Translations under genes and position numbers: made by a program | The notes under the pieces: model-generated | Databases searched by the model: none | Seen by the model: only the letters and a program-made list of their open reading frames with translations | Told to the model about the DNA's origin: nothing | Shown here: positions 31,156 to 42,829 of the stretch, one piece after another | Position numbering within the stretch: position 1 is the stretch's first letter | How the letters are laid out: every line of letters begins with the position of its first letter | From: Aspidiotus rigidus | Lineage: Eukaryota > Arthropoda > Insecta > Hemiptera > Diaspididae | Reading direction: 5' to 3' | Length of the DNA stretch: 64,000 nucleotides | NCBI GenBank assembly: GCA_035079385.1 | Contig: JAVHKY010000003.1 | Location: forward strand, 13,743,501-13,807,500

Positions 31156-33621
31156 ATGATGGATAGCCGTAACCTTAAGGAACGGATTCGTTTAATTGAG
31201 AACGCTTCTGCGGCGTATTTATCGTTCCTTTTTCTGAAATTTCGGAAGCAACGCGCTTCGTTTTCCTCTCATATTTGGTTTCTTCGTCGGTGTTTAGCTT
31301 TGCATTTGAGACCTAAGTTCGTTAAATTCCGGTTTTATTCCGATTGTAAGATTACGACTAAGAAACTGGAGAATTATATGAGGGAGAAGTGGATCAGAAC
31401 GGAGTTGCGAAGATGGTATGGTAAATTTAATATTGCGACTAGATTAAACCTTTTGGTCCATTCGAGACTCTCCGATGTGCTCCCCCCCCTTGAGTTTGAT
31501 TACTTTATGCGGGACGTCAATGAAAAGTGTCGGAAGTTTGAGGTGAAGTTGAAGGAGAGGAAAAATAAGAAGTTGTCCTCCCTAATGAAGGTTAATGAGG
31601 ATGTGGTTGAGGAAGGGGTGAGTGACGGTGTTGTTGTTCACAAATTCCATCCCCCCCTCATAAATAATAGTCAGGTAGTGTTTAATAGTGACGAAACAGC
31701 CCTCCTTGAGAAAGGTTTGAAATTCAGTCTGCCTCCCCTTAAGAATGATGAAACCTTGGCGAATGTTGTTGCGGATCTTGCGGTTAAGATTGGTCCTGGT
31801 TATAATACCCAGAAAGTCTGTGCTGATTTGGTCCGTAATAACCCCCTCCCTCGCATGAGTAATAAATTGGGAGGAGTCATTCAGGGTTTAAAGAGGAAGA
31901 TGAAAGAGGGAGATCTAATCGTCACTAAGGCTGACAAGGGCAACGCTGTTGTAGTGATGGAGAGGTCGGCCTATTCTTCCAAGGTCCATGAAGTCCTACA
32001 GCAGTGTGGTGCTAAAGAGAGTGGGGATTTCAGCTTTCCTAAGCACGTTAGAGAAGTTAGGAGTGTCATCAACAGGAGTAAGGCTATTATCAAAACTCCT
32101 GCTTTGAAAAAAGCCGTCCTGGTTCCTAACCCCACACCCCCCCTCCTCTACGGGTTGCCCAAAGTGCATAAGAAGAATACCCCGATGCGACCCGTTGTTT
32201 CTTTTTTCTCCTCTCCTACCTACCTCCTTGCCAAATTCCTTGACCGTTGGTTCAAAAATCGCATTGATTTTGAATCTCCTCATTCGGTCTTGAATTCGGC
32301 CTCTTTAACTGATGTCCTCAAGGATGTAAGCCTTCCCCCAGGAACGACCATCTGCTCGTTTGATGTTGTTGGTTTGTTTCCGAATATTCCTAAGGCTGCT
32401 ACTATCCAGCGGATGGGTGAGCTACTCATCAGTGCCAACATTCCTCACAATGAGTTTCAGGAATTTTTTGATCTCCTGAATACTTGCTGGTCCCCTAACT
32501 TCTGTAAATTTGAAGGGAAATTTTTCGAGTTCCCTGAGGAAGTAGGGATCCCTATTGGATCACCTCTAGGCTCTCTTATCTCCGAAATTTTCATGTCTAA
32601 GTTTGAACTTGACCTCTTTTCCTCGAACCAGGTGTTACTTAATCATATTCACTACTGGCACAGGTACGTTGATGACGTTCTATGTACCTGGACTGGTCAC
32701 CCAGATCTCCTTGGTGAGTTTCTGAGGTATCTCAATTCCTGGTACCCTTCCATCAAATTTACGTTGGAAATAGGGGTATTTTCCATTAACTTTTTGGATT
32801 TATCGATCTCTATTGTAGACGGTATCCACAAGTTTGGAATTTACAGGAAAGATACTACGACCGATGTTTTAGTCCACGGTGGTTCGTTCGGTCCTGTTGC
32901 TCATAAGATGGCTGCTTTTCATAGCCTAGTTCACAGACTGACTCGTATTCCGTTGAGTCAATCTGCTTATAAGAAAGAATTACTTACTATAAAACACCTG
33001 GCTAGAGTGAATGGAGTCAATGTCGACGTCGACGTGATGGTTCGGAGGAAAGTTACGAGGAGCCTTCTTGATTCCACCACCTCCCTCCCCCGAGACACGA
33101 TCCGTGATCGCCGTTTGCGTTGGATCAGTCTCCCTTTCCTGGGGAATTTCTCCCAGCAATTGGGTCGGGCCCTTCGCCCGTTTGGTTTCAGACCCGTGTT
33201 TTACAACCATACCACAGTTAAGAGGTTGTTTGTGAGACTGAAGGATCCCATACCGGTTGATGAGAGGAGTGGTGTTTATAAGATGGAATGTGAGGATTGT
33301 GGAGGCTTTTATATTGGTGAGACCAGCCGCCAGATGAAAGTTAGAGTAGCTGAGCACCTGAAGTCTTGGAAGAAGGGACGCTTAGGGGAGTCAGCTTTCG
33401 CTGATCATTTGATTAACAGTGGCCACAGTTTCCGCGAGGGATCCGAAAAGCTCCTCCATAAGGAGAATTCCTACCGTAAGCGTATCGCCCTCGAGAATAT
33501 AGAGATAATGCGTCACCTCAACACTGACGGTATCACTATACTCAACTCGTACATTCCGGAAGATGGCTTGATCGAACAGGTTTATGATTCACACCGTGAT
33601 TTCTCGTTCGGACGATCGTAA
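31156..33621 (+). CDS. Penelope-like reverse transcriptase with GIY-YIG endonuclease
   Basis: 821 residues from ATGATGG at 31156; the 29 upstream in-frame codons lie in pseudo-LTR sequence. The N-terminal region (about 1-200) is basic. RT motifs in order: LLYGLPKVHK, motif A SFDVVGLFPNIP, motif B GIPIGSPLGSLISE, motif C YVDDVL (catalytic Asp pair), and INFLDLSI. The C-terminal about 130 residues are a GIY-YIG nuclease: GVYKMECEDC, FYIGETSRQMKVRVAEHL, then AFADHLINSGHSF. The C-x2-C in the GIY loop and the catalytic Arg (in TSRQMKVRVAEH) are present. There are no stops or frameshifts, so it may be retrotransposition-competent. It is nuclear, with target-primed reverse transcription expected (family knowledge). 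Confidence 0.95.
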   Translation: MMDSRNLKERIRLIENASAAYLSFLFLKFRKQRASFSSHIWFLRRCLALHLRPKFVKFRFYSDCKITTKKLENYMREKWIRTELRRWYGKFNIATRLNLLVHSRLSDVLPPLEFDYFMRDVNEKCRKFEVKLKERKNKKLSSLMKVNEDVVEEGVSDGVVVHKFHPPLINNSQVVFNSDETALLEKGLKFSLPPLKNDETLANVVADLAVKIGPGYNTQKVCADLVRNNPLPRMSNKLGGVIQGLKRKMKEGDLIVTKADKGNAVVVMERSAYSSKVHEVLQQCGAKESGDFSFPKHVREVRSVINRSKAIIKTPALKKAVLVPNPTPPLLYGLPKVHKKNTPMRPVVSFFSSPTYLLAKFLDRWFKNRIDFESPHSVLNSASLTDVLKDVSLPPGTTICSFDVVGLFPNIPKAATIQRMGELLISANIPHNEFQEFFDLLNTCWSPNFCKFEGKFFEFPEEVGIPIGSPLGSLISEIFMSKFELDLFSSNQVLLNHIHYWHRYVDDVLCTWTGHPDLLGEFLRYLNSWYPSIKFTLEIGVFSINFLDLSISIVDGIHKFGIYRKDTTTDVLVHGGSFGPVAHKMAAFHSLVHRLTRIPLSQSAYKKELLTIKHLARVNGVNVDVDVMVRRKVTRSLLDSTTSLPRDTIRDRRLRWISLPFLGNFSQQLGRALRPFGFRPVFYNHTTVKRLFVRLKDPIPVDERSGVYKMECEDCGGFYIGETSRQMKVRVAEHLKSWKKGRLGESAFADHLINSGHSFREGSEKLLHKENSYRKRIALENIEIMRHLNTDGITILNSYIPEDGLIEQVYDSHRDFSFGRS

Positions 33622-33761
33622 TACCTCTTCCTTCTCATTCGTTCGTCAGTTGCTTTCATTTCAGGTCTGAAGATGGTTGTTTAACCGAAAGCGCTCCCTT
33701 CGTTTTTATTTTCTGCGGTTTGCATTTGTTTACTCTCCCTTTAGAGTATTCGTTTTTTCGT
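33178..33761 (+). repeat. Right pseudo-LTR of the Penelope-like element
   Basis: Direct repeat of 30569-31155, covering the GIY-YIG end of the ORF and about 140 bp of 3' sequence ending TTTTTTCGT just before the target-site duplication. Confidence 0.85.
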
Positions 33762-34326
33762 TTAGTTTGAGATCTTTGATTCATGAAACTCGCCGAGTTC
33801 GCAGTTTCTGCCTAATGTATCTTCTGTTCATGCGGGAGGCGAAGAGGTCGGCTACATCTGCAGTCTAGACAAAATAAATAACTGAAAAAGGCTTCAAAAA
33901 CCTTTTCAGATATAAAAGTAGGAATAAGTTTCATCCGGGGATCCGGGGAACAGTTAGACTGAAATCTTGAAGGTGCTTTTTTCACTAAACTCGCTACCTA
34001 ATTTGAAATTTTACGAGCACCCTCCTCTACTAATAACGTAATCCCAGGAAATCGAATTGGAAAGATTTTTAGACGTCGGACATAGAGAATTGTTGTTGAA
34101 CACTTTACCTAATTAGAGGTCTCGATACAATTGGCTGACGAATGGACTTTAATTCAAGATCAATATGGATGAAATCGTTTGCGCTACGTTTGCGCAGGAT
34201 TGTGCCGTTGAGTTTCACGTTCGTACTAGTCTCCTTCTCCCGTAATCGAAGCTCTGGACAAGTGAGGTGCCTTTTCATTTAATTTCTAGAGTGAAGACGT
34301 GCTGAATTCTAGGTGCTACATTTTCT

Positions 34327-34608
34327 TTGAATCACGCTTTTGAGTTTTTCTATTATGGAGGATTACCCACCTTACAATACTTGAAGACCGGAAAATTGCA
34401 GGACCCAGTTTGGACGATTCGTGCATTATTAGAATACCATATCATTAGTGCTATATTTGTTCTGGTACTCTGGCCCTGCAATCGTTATCTTCTGTTGTAT
34501 GCTCGTGTGGAGGATACAGGTTTTCCCCCTGATTTGTTTCAAACATGGAAATTTGCAACAATTCTTGTTATACTAGGCGGGGAAAGAATTTTCCGACTTG
34601 TAAACTAG
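34327..34608 (+). pseudogene. Unrecognised eroded open stretch
   Basis: 93 open codons without an ATG, containing a hydrophobic segment (HIISAIFVLVLWP). The matching sequence in units D (12455-12720) and B (42190-42450) is frameshifted by two bases. The frame in unit A is therefore either chance or the least-damaged relic of a membrane protein. I recognise no family. Confidence 0.2.
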
Positions 34609-35282
34609 AGTTAAATTATTTGGCCCTGAATGACGACAATTATCGTCGGTCCCTCTCTTACCTGAACCAGGAGCGAAGCTGATTTCTCTCCGTAATGTAA
34701 ATACGAATGTGAGAGATGGTATTCTCAGTGAATTTGTACATCGAAAAAATACTCCAAAAAGTGGACAAATGAAACGTAGAAATAATAAGAGGAGTCGCGA
34801 GTGCTTTTCGTTTAAAAACCGTCATCCAGCGAAGAAAGAAAGACTAATGGGTTCTTTAACAGAGTTAATCGAGCAGTGGCAGGGAACCTGTTTTATGGGT
34901 CACTTGGGAGGTGAAAAGTAGAAAGCTATACAGGATACGACCTCCAAGTTATATATAATAGGTATAGGAAAGGAACTTGGAAAAAGCGATGCATATCTAG
35001 TTACTTGAAGGGGCTATTTTTCAGGCTATGTATAATGTATATAGACCACCGAGCTAAATGTTAGGAGGGAAACCGAGCTTTTCCAGCCAGCCGGACAGCG
35101 GAAATATTTTTCGAAAAACTTTTCTATAAAACAGGTTTGCTGTTAAAACGACTGCTGTCCACCCTTCGGAGTATTTTACCGGTATGTCGAGTCGTAACTT
35201 GAAGAATCGTATCGGTTCGATTAAATCAATTGTATACTTTTGCCGTTAACAACGAGAAATTTTGCGCATTCACCCGCTTTGA

Positions 35283-35531
35283 TCATAACCTGGGTATAAG
35301 TCGATCTGTCACCGCCTGCACGTAATGGAAGACCAACTTCTCCATATAATTCCATTCTTCGCCTAAAACAATGCGAATTTCCGGAGATTTGCCCGCTATG
35401 ACCACACATGGTGCCTCGGCCAAACCCTCGCTATGAACAGTACAAAAGATTTCATCTATGTTAACAAAGGGGGTCCTGTATGTTTCCATTACCCAAGTAT
35501 TAACAGGTGAGGGATCAGTCACAGAAAATGT
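35283..35531 (-). pseudogene. Unrecognised protein-like relic
   Basis: About 80 open codons with protein-like composition (TWVMETYRTPFVNIDEIF ... GKSPEIRIVLGEE), bounded upstream by a stop and with no plausible ATG. In unit B (43140-43430) the same sequence has stops and rearrangement; in unit D it is deleted. Probably a leftover exon or retroelement piece; family not recognised. Confidence 0.3.
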
Positions 35532-36859
35532 AAACTCAACGGCATAATTATTTTAGAGAAAATGTAACACCCAAAATTCATCCCGTCTTCACGCCAGAAA
35601 TTAAATGAGACAGTATCTCACTTTTCTACAGCTTTCCCTAACTGGTACAAACGTAAGATTCAACGAAACAATTCAGCATACAAACGATTAAGGCCGGTTC
35701 CGAGCAAAAAATCGGAATGGAGGACTAGAGATGTAGACCTAAACAACTATGCGAGTCTCTTCCTCTCCCTTCGCTGAATGGTACTTTTCTAGACATGGAA
35801 GAGAAAGACAGGGAGAAAATGTGGGTGTGTGTGTTTACGTGGGAGAGAAAGCTTGTGATCTAGCTAGTTTGACATGTAGTAAACTACAATTTAACTAGGC
35901 TAAAAAAGAGGGAGGTAATCCACCAGAGCGAGAACCTTACCAATAGTTAACTGACCATACGGCAGCAGTCGCCTACGTAAATTATACTCGCACACCTATA
36001 AATCTGATATTTGAGACATTTTCTATGTTTATCCCGAGCCAGCCTCCCTTATTAAGAATCTGCTAGTCCGAGTTGTCCCCCCTCACCTTGTGGTCAAATT
36101 CGAAAATTTCTTAGGAACCCTCGATATGATCTGGAAATCCGTGAGTCCGAGTTTTGCAGGCACTACACTACTTTTTCACTAACTTTATACTACGGTTCTG
36201 CTGCGTTTGTATTTTACGAAACTTCTAGTAGGCCTATTTTAGCTTTCTGACCCTACACTAATTTATTCGGATGATTCTGTATGAGTACTAAACCTACAGA
36301 TGTTGTAGATACTCGAGTAGTTCTACTCGTATACTACATGAAAAAGGGTCAGCAATTGTGCAGCAATTTCAAAAATTTCGGGTCGAGATAGTGACTTCAC
36401 CCCACCCTTTCCATTTAGTTACTCTTTGTTTTTCAACGATATTGTTAGATCGTTGTTAGTCATCATCCATTTGCTGAAAACTTAGTCTTTTGGAATACTT
36501 CAAATGATGATATACAGGTCCGGAAGATCTCTAACGTCAATCTGCTTAAAAATGTCTACAATCCCCTTTTTTGTTTGTCATATCTATACTTTTTGAAATT
36601 GCACGAAAAAAATTCCAGGTTCAAGATAGTATTAGTGGGAAATGTTTCTCCAATATTTTTTGGTGAGGGATTCGGACTTCCGAATCTTTGTCTGTGAAGG
36701 GTAAAGAATTCATGCAAAAACGGTGGCGGGCATGGGTATCCTTTCTGAAACCGCAACTTCAAAATGTTGTCTTTCCATCCCCAACGAATCTATTTTCAAA
36801 AACATACATGAAACCCTTCTGACAGAACCTATCTTTACCAGGTTTGATGAGCAATTTAT

Positions 36860-37129
36860 TTGACTAATTTCTATTGGAACAATGATACGAAGAAGTTTCA
36901 CAGCACTTTCGAGAAATACGACGCTAACGGGATGTTGACTGGATTCAAGTCCTATGTCATCAGTGATACGTTGTTGTTATGCATGCCTAAACAATCGATC
37001 GATTTGAGTCATGAAAGTGATGTTGTCGGAAACTGGACCGGTGAACGAAGAGTTCTGAAGAACGAAAAGGGAAGATTCTACATTGAATCTATTATTCAAC
37101 AGCCAGCTTACAAAAAGCTTTTTACGTAG
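36860..37129 (+). pseudogene. Flavoprotein gene fragment, unit B
   Basis: The same 85-codon internal piece of the oxidase as at 24576-24845, with the same abrupt ends. It has DANGMLTGF and SIDLSHESD changes. It is opposite in strand to the full-length gene 38566-40344. Confidence 0.87.
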
Positions 37130-38097
37130 GTAGAGGGAAGTGACAGAGCTTTTCAAGAAGGATAAATGCTATTTGTATTTTCACTTGAAAATTTCGACCG
37201 AAAAATATTAGTGATCGCACTACCTAGAATAAGCTAGTAGTATTTGTAATTGCCGAGTATTCACAATTCGGGCATGAGTACAAACTGTTCGACTTTCGAT
37301 ATTGATAAACTACCGGTCCATTTCGAATTGTCGTTTGACAAAACTACATAGTGAAATTTTCGGAAATTAAAACCACTGTTCGAAATTTTTTTAAACATGA
37401 CAAAAGTACGATGGCGAGTACACCAATAAATCGGTGGAATATTGTAACGAAATACGTCTTAAATTTTAGACGAAGACTAAATTCGGCGGTTCCTGCACTT
37501 CAATTTTTTCATCCAATCCAAGGGAATATCGTTTACGTCCTTCAGATGATAGTGAGATGATATTGATTTTATCATCTTGAGAGGAGAGGCGAGATGTAGG
37601 TTTGTAAACTCTTTAGTGACCATTGCGGTTACGCCGAGGCCATTCTTCGGGGGTATGTTTCTGTAGGATGGTGAAAAGTATGAGAGAGCGAATTTCTATT
37701 TATCCTACTTTACAATCTGTCTCAACTCCATAGTAGAAAGCGATGATTTTACAAGAACGTCCACATTTTTTAGTCGAGGCAATCGATTCCACATTTATCT
37801 CTGGACGACTATCCGTGGAGTCACTCCAAAGCAAATAGCTTGTTGCTAAATTCCTTAAGGCTTCTTTGATCAGACAAGTAGGGCTGTGGGGCTGGTATGC
37901 GTTACTTGAATCGAAGACGCCGTACCGTTACCCGTCGACGTGCTGACTTTCACGCGGTCTCGAGAGAACCAGTCTCTCCCCATCCAATATGTATCATCAC
38001 CTACACCTGGGTCTGATCAGATTTAAGTATTTGAAGCTAACGAGGTGGGATCTCTCTCTTATCAACAACGTCATTTAGGGCGAGCAGGGAACCTATT

Positions 38098-38262
38098 TTA
38101 TGTGAGATTTCTCAGTTTCGATAATCGATTTCGTTGATGCATTCCGATTTTAAAACGTAAGCGATCAAGATTCGTCATAGAGGGACGTCGGAATTCTTCT
38201 GAGGCTTGGTAAACCTGCTCGTTTTGGATCTGTTTCATCATAAGCTCAAAGTAAATACTCAT
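38098..38262 (-). CDS. 54-codon conserved small ORF, unit B
   Basis: Starts MSIYFELMMKQIQNEQ and ends RNLT. It has the same ATG, length and stop as D, E and C despite scattered substitutions. Not recognised. Confidence 0.4.
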   Translation of the reverse strand: MSIYFELMMKQIQNEQVYQASEEFRRPSMTNLDRLRFKIGMHQRNRLSKLRNLT

Positions 38263-38565
38263 TGAAATGAATTAGGAAAGTTTTCTGAAACTACAATATT
38301 ACCTTCGTTTCCTCTTGGAGTCTCTTCCACATCATTAAACATTAGAAATGATATACAACAAAAATAATTTGCACAAATTTTTATTGATGAGCGTACAAAT
38401 CAGTATACGAAATTCTGAATCAAAAATATCTAAATTTATAATTAAAGTTTAATCTACAGCTCAAGTCAATCAATAAAATATGAATAATACGAGTAATATC
38501 TCTATACATTTAGGACAATAAAAGAATAATTTTCCGAAAGGTACGAAGTGAGACATTGCTTTTAC

Positions 38566-40344
38566 TTATTTGCCGGACGGGCGGCAGATTAATGTATAGT
38601 TTGCGAAATCTGTAATCGCTGGCAATTCGAACTTATCGATCAGAATCGATTCAGCTGTGTCAAGAGCACCTTCAACCCATCCTTGTGTATTGGAATATGC
38701 TGATCCAGCGACATAGATCGGCACTCCAAATTCCTCGCCTGGCCGTGTCATGTAGTATTGGGCGTCTCGGATCTTGTAATGAGATTTCCAAGTATGATAT
38801 CCAGCGCCATACGGATTGAGTTCCCAATTCATGAAGAAACCAGATTCAGGCTCCGGGGCAAGCATTTCGGTGCTGTTAAAATGCACCAAACTCAGTTGCT
38901 TCCGTACTACGTCCAACATAGTCTGCGGTACAGGGATTCCATCAAGTAATGGTTTGAAATCTTCGGAGGTAGGTTTCGTCGCGTTTTCAGCTGGTGTCTG
39001 TTCCAACACTCTCCAGAACCACGGGAATTCCGTATCGTCGTAACTCGCCAAAATACCATAATACGATTCCGAACCCAGGGAATTATCTCCCATGTAATAA
39101 ATTTGCCGTAGAGGAAGATCGGTTATTGTAGGGCCGTAGTTAAAACAACCAGTTTTAGTCGACACGAAATTATGTCTTTTGAGGTTGGGCGGAAACGGAA
39201 CGTTCAACCACCACTGTTTCTTGTATAGAAGACCGATTTTGTAAGCTGGCTGTTGAATAATAGATTCAATGTAGAATCTTCCCTTTTTATTCTTCAGAAC
39301 TCTTCGTTCACCAGTCCAGTTTCCGACAACTTCTCCTTCATAAATCAAATCGATCGAATGTTTAGGCATGCATAAGAACAACGTATCACTGATGACGTAG
39401 GACTTGAATCCAGTTGACATCCCGTTAGCGTCGTATTTCTCGAAAGTGCTGTGAAACTTCGACGTATCATTGTTCCAATAGAATTCCGTCAATCTTTGAC
39501 CATACCAAACTGGAACCTTTTGTTTCTTGATTTCTTCCAACAGCCTCTCGAATAAGGAAGAGTACCCATTATTGAGAGTCTTGAAATCAACTGGGTGGCT
39601 GAACTCATCATTTTTGAAAATTCCTATAGCCGCATTTTGATTAATTACGTTCGATGTGTAACCTCCAGCGTCTCCAAGGTAATGAAATGCTTCACTACCG
39701 AGTTGATCCAGCATCAGATTCCAGTAACCAATGTTTCCAACGACATCTCCCGGTTTGAAGATTGAACTGTTGAAGTTTTTCGGCAGGACACCAGTGTCGA
39801 AAAAGTCGCACCACTCATCGGTCGTAGTCAGTAACTTTTTGTCCAGAACTCTTTCCTTGATCATGTTGAACAGTGCGGATGGCGGCGTTTTACGATACTG
39901 CGGTACATGGGTATCGTACGGTACACCATGATCCTCGATTGAATCGTTGTAGAAGTGTTTTCCTCGCAGGTAGTAGAGACGATCATCGGTCATTGGAAAA
40001 TCCGTGACGTTCTTCTGTAAATCGAATCTAGTGAGGAGCTGTTGCACAATGATGTGCTCTTTGGTAAATCGCATTCCACCGAGTTCCAAATGCTGCCCTT
40101 GAGGAAACGTTTTGGTGAAGATCCGTCCTCCGATACGAACTGGAGACCATTCGTAGACCGCCGTTGTTTCATTCGGTCGACCATCCGGAGACGACAATCG
40201 CCATGCAGTATACAACCCAGAGGGTCCGCCGCCGACTACCAGGTTATTAACGTATGTGATCTCCTCCTCCGCCGCCGCATAATGAATCAAGAACGCAACG
40301 ATCACAAAATAACGTAACATTGCACGAATATCACGAGTCGACAT
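38566..40344 (-). CDS. Secreted FAD-dependent amine/L-amino-acid oxidase-like protein, copy B
   Basis: 592 residues from the ATG at 40344. The in-frame extension to 40518 crosses the TATA box and is not coding. It is very close to copy D, sharing LLTTTDEW, AIGIFKNDEFSHP and DTSKF. Differences I see include LFLCMP, VSTKTG, GEEFG, SNTQGW in the C-terminal FAD motif (I to T) and DFANYTLICRPSGK at the end. The signal peptide, VVGGGPSG, GGR and ELGGMRF are intact. Complete promoter upstream. Confidence 0.9.
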   Translation of the reverse strand: MSTRDIRAMLRYFVIVAFLIHYAAAEEEITYVNNLVVGGGPSGLYTAWRLSSPDGRPNETTAVYEWSPVRIGGRIFTKTFPQGQHLELGGMRFTKEHIIVQQLLTRFDLQKNVTDFPMTDDRLYYLRGKHFYNDSIEDHGVPYDTHVPQYRKTPPSALFNMIKERVLDKKLLTTTDEWCDFFDTGVLPKNFNSSIFKPGDVVGNIGYWNLMLDQLGSEAFHYLGDAGGYTSNVINQNAAIGIFKNDEFSHPVDFKTLNNGYSSLFERLLEEIKKQKVPVWYGQRLTEFYWNNDTSKFHSTFEKYDANGMSTGFKSYVISDTLFLCMPKHSIDLIYEGEVVGNWTGERRVLKNKKGRFYIESIIQQPAYKIGLLYKKQWWLNVPFPPNLKRHNFVSTKTGCFNYGPTITDLPLRQIYYMGDNSLGSESYYGILASYDDTEFPWFWRVLEQTPAENATKPTSEDFKPLLDGIPVPQTMLDVVRKQLSLVHFNSTEMLAPEPESGFFMNWELNPYGAGYHTWKSHYKIRDAQYYMTRPGEEFGVPIYVAGSAYSNTQGWVEGALDTAESILIDKFELPAITDFANYTLICRPSGK

Positions 40345-40424
40345 CACGACTATAGGAGAATATGATTTTCGCAACAGAAAGACAGAAAGGAAACCCCTTC
40401 TGAAGCACGCACGTTTTTGACTAG

Positions 40425-40490
40425 AACTTCTTCTAGAAGAAACAATTGCGTTAACTGTTGAATATACGAGCTTTTGCTCGCGCTTATATA
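40425..40490 (-). promoter_or_regulatory. Core promoter and HSE-like palindrome of copy B
   Basis: TATATAAG (minus) at 40483-40490, TTCAACAGTT initiator downstream, TTCTTCTAGAAGAA at 40428-40441. The perfect GCTCCACGTGGAGC palindrome is at about 40630-40643. Confidence 0.65.
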
Positions 40491-42797
40491 CCCTAAGAAT
40501 CGTGCAAATCCCCGCCAAATTAATTAAACGCGTAAACAGAAATCATACGATGATAACATTATCCAATCAAAAGGAAGAGATAAAGGTTTGCTCACTTACC
40601 TCCTTCCGAACGTTTCCGTTAATCATGAATGCTCCACGTGGAGCCCGACTGAAGGAAAAACTTCAAAGAAATTATGCAAAGTCGAAAGAAATGATTTACG
40701 ATTAAAATACGAAGAATGTGAGAAGTTGATTCGCGGAAAAACTGTCATTTGTGTAAATGAGTGCAGCACTTACAAAAAACATGATGGCTTAGACTCTCTC
40801 CAACTCAATAAAATGAGGAAAAATAGGCCTTTTCATATGATTTTACGACTTTTCATACCGGTCACGAATAGACACTTAGTGAGCAGAGTATTGTAAGCTT
40901 TTTCTCGCGAAAATAAAAATTCAGAAGATTGGGAAGTAGGTTTTAGGGGGCCAACACGATGAGCTTCAACAAATTGCTCTAATCCACTATTCAATTTCAA
41001 ATAATTATGAAACCGAATTTCGATCTTCCAGTGAGAATAGGCTACGATTGATTCCTTTGTTAATGTTTTTTACGTCAACGCCTAAACTTTTCGTTCTCTA
41101 ATACATAAGAGTGCGTAACTGAACCCTGCAAATCGACACGCATAAATTTCCCAATGAAGGAAAAAAAAAAAATGATGTGGATTACGCTCTAAACGTGTGA
41201 ATTACCTAATTGAAAAGCATTTTGAACACGAGTATGAGTTAGATCATGAATTATTTGTACAAGAATGATATCGACGTATGAAAAAGTACACATTTCAAAG
41301 CTTACGAATTCACATTTTGTTGGCGACCTTGTAAAGAACATAGGGGGCGAGGGTCTATATTACCACGTGACGTTGATATAAATTGCTTGAAAACCAACAG
41401 ACTTCTCTCGAACATCAATGATTTCCGAAAATTCTAAAGAATATTAATTCAATGTCGCATTTGCCTTACATACCACCGCATGAAAATTGACTCGAAAATT
41501 GGAAAGGAAAAGGAATGGGAAAGAAATATGCAGATACAGACAGAGATATACAAAAAGAGAAGCTTTTAATGAGTATACGTTTTATTCAAGATTGGGAAAC
41601 TGTCGTAGTGTAGTTTAATCATTTTACTAGAATTAATTAGTTTGAGATCTTTGATTCCAGAAACATGTATCTTCTTTTCATGCGGGATGCGAAGAGGTCA
41701 GCTACATCTGCAGTCTAGACAATATAAATAACTGAAAAAGGCTTCAAAAAACCTTTTCAGATATAAAAGTAGGAATAAAATTCATCCGGGGTACAGTTAG
41801 ACTGAAATCTCGAAGGTGTTCTTTGACATGTTGTATATTTTCACTAAACTCCCTACCTAATTTGAAATTTTACGAGCATCCTCCTCTAGTAATAATGTAA
41901 TCCCAGGAAGTCAAATTTGAAAGATCTTCAGACGTTGGTCATGGAGAATTGTTGTTGATACCTAATTAGAGGTCTCGATACCATTTGCTGACGATTGGAC
42001 TTTAGATTAAGATCAATATGGATGGAATCGTTTGCGCTACGTTTGTGCAGGATTGTGCCGTTGAGTTTCACGTTTGTACTAGTCTCCTTCTCCCCCAATC
42101 GAAGCTGTGGACAAGTGAGGTGCCTATTCATTCAATTTCTAGGGTGAACACGGGCTGAATTTTAGGTGCTACATTTTCTCTGAATCACGCTTTTGAGTTT
42201 TTCTATTATGGAGGATTACCCACCTGACAATACTTGAAGAACGGAAAAGTGCAGGACCCAGTTTGGACGATCATGCATTATTAGGATACCATATAATTTG
42301 TGCTATATTTGTTCTGGTACTCTGGCCCTGCAATCGTTATCTTCAGTTATAAGTTCGAGAGGATACAGCTTTGCCCCCGATTTGTTTCAAACAGGGCAAA
42401 TTGGCAACAATTCTCGTTATACTAGGCGAGGAAAGAATTTTCCGACTTGTAAACTAGATTTAAATTTTTGTGCCCTGAATGACGACAATTATCGTCGGTC
42501 CTTCTCTTATCTGAACCAGGGGCGAAGCTGATTTCTCTCTGTAATGTAAATACAAATGTGAGAGATGATCTTCTTAGTAAATTTGCATATCGGAAAAATA
42601 CTCCAAAGAGTGGACAAATGAAACGTAGAAATAATAAGAGGAGTCGCGAGTGCTTTTCGTTTAAGAACCGTCATCCAGCGAAGAAAGAAAGACTAATGGG
42701 TTCTTTAATGGAGTTAAACGAGCGGTGGCAGGGAACCTGTTTTATGGGGCACGTGAGAGGTGAAAAGTAGAAAGCTATACATGATACGACCTTCAAG

Positions 42798-42829
<32 letters not shown>

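Larger units (their letters stand above)
29409..33761 (+). mobile_element. Penelope-like retroelement with inverted partial copy at its left end
   Basis: Flanked by a 13-bp duplication TTAGTTTGAGATC (29396-29408 and 33762-33774); units B and D have the empty site. The structure has three parts: an inverted 5'-truncated copy (29409-30568), then a direct partial repeat (about 30569-31155), then the full body ending with the same repeat (about 33178-33761). The direct repeats are the pseudo-LTRs typical of Penelope elements. The inverted copy extends about 55 nt past the pseudo-LTR into the next ORF start, as expected if it derives from a tandem array. Confidence 0.92.
23530..35815 (+). repeat. 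Array unit A (direct), split by a Penelope-like element
   Basis: Starts at GTGGGTGTGTGTGTTTG. The order is: non-coding flank (23530-24570), gene fragment (24576-24845), flank (24850-25790), 54/72-codon ORF, full-length flavoprotein gene, upstream flank (28108-29408), Penelope element (29409-33761), rest of flank (33762-35815). Without the Penelope insertion it is about 7.9 kb, close to unit B. The flank holds eroded open stretches at 34327-34608 and 35283-35531 that are frameshifted or disrupted in other units. Confidence 0.87.
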
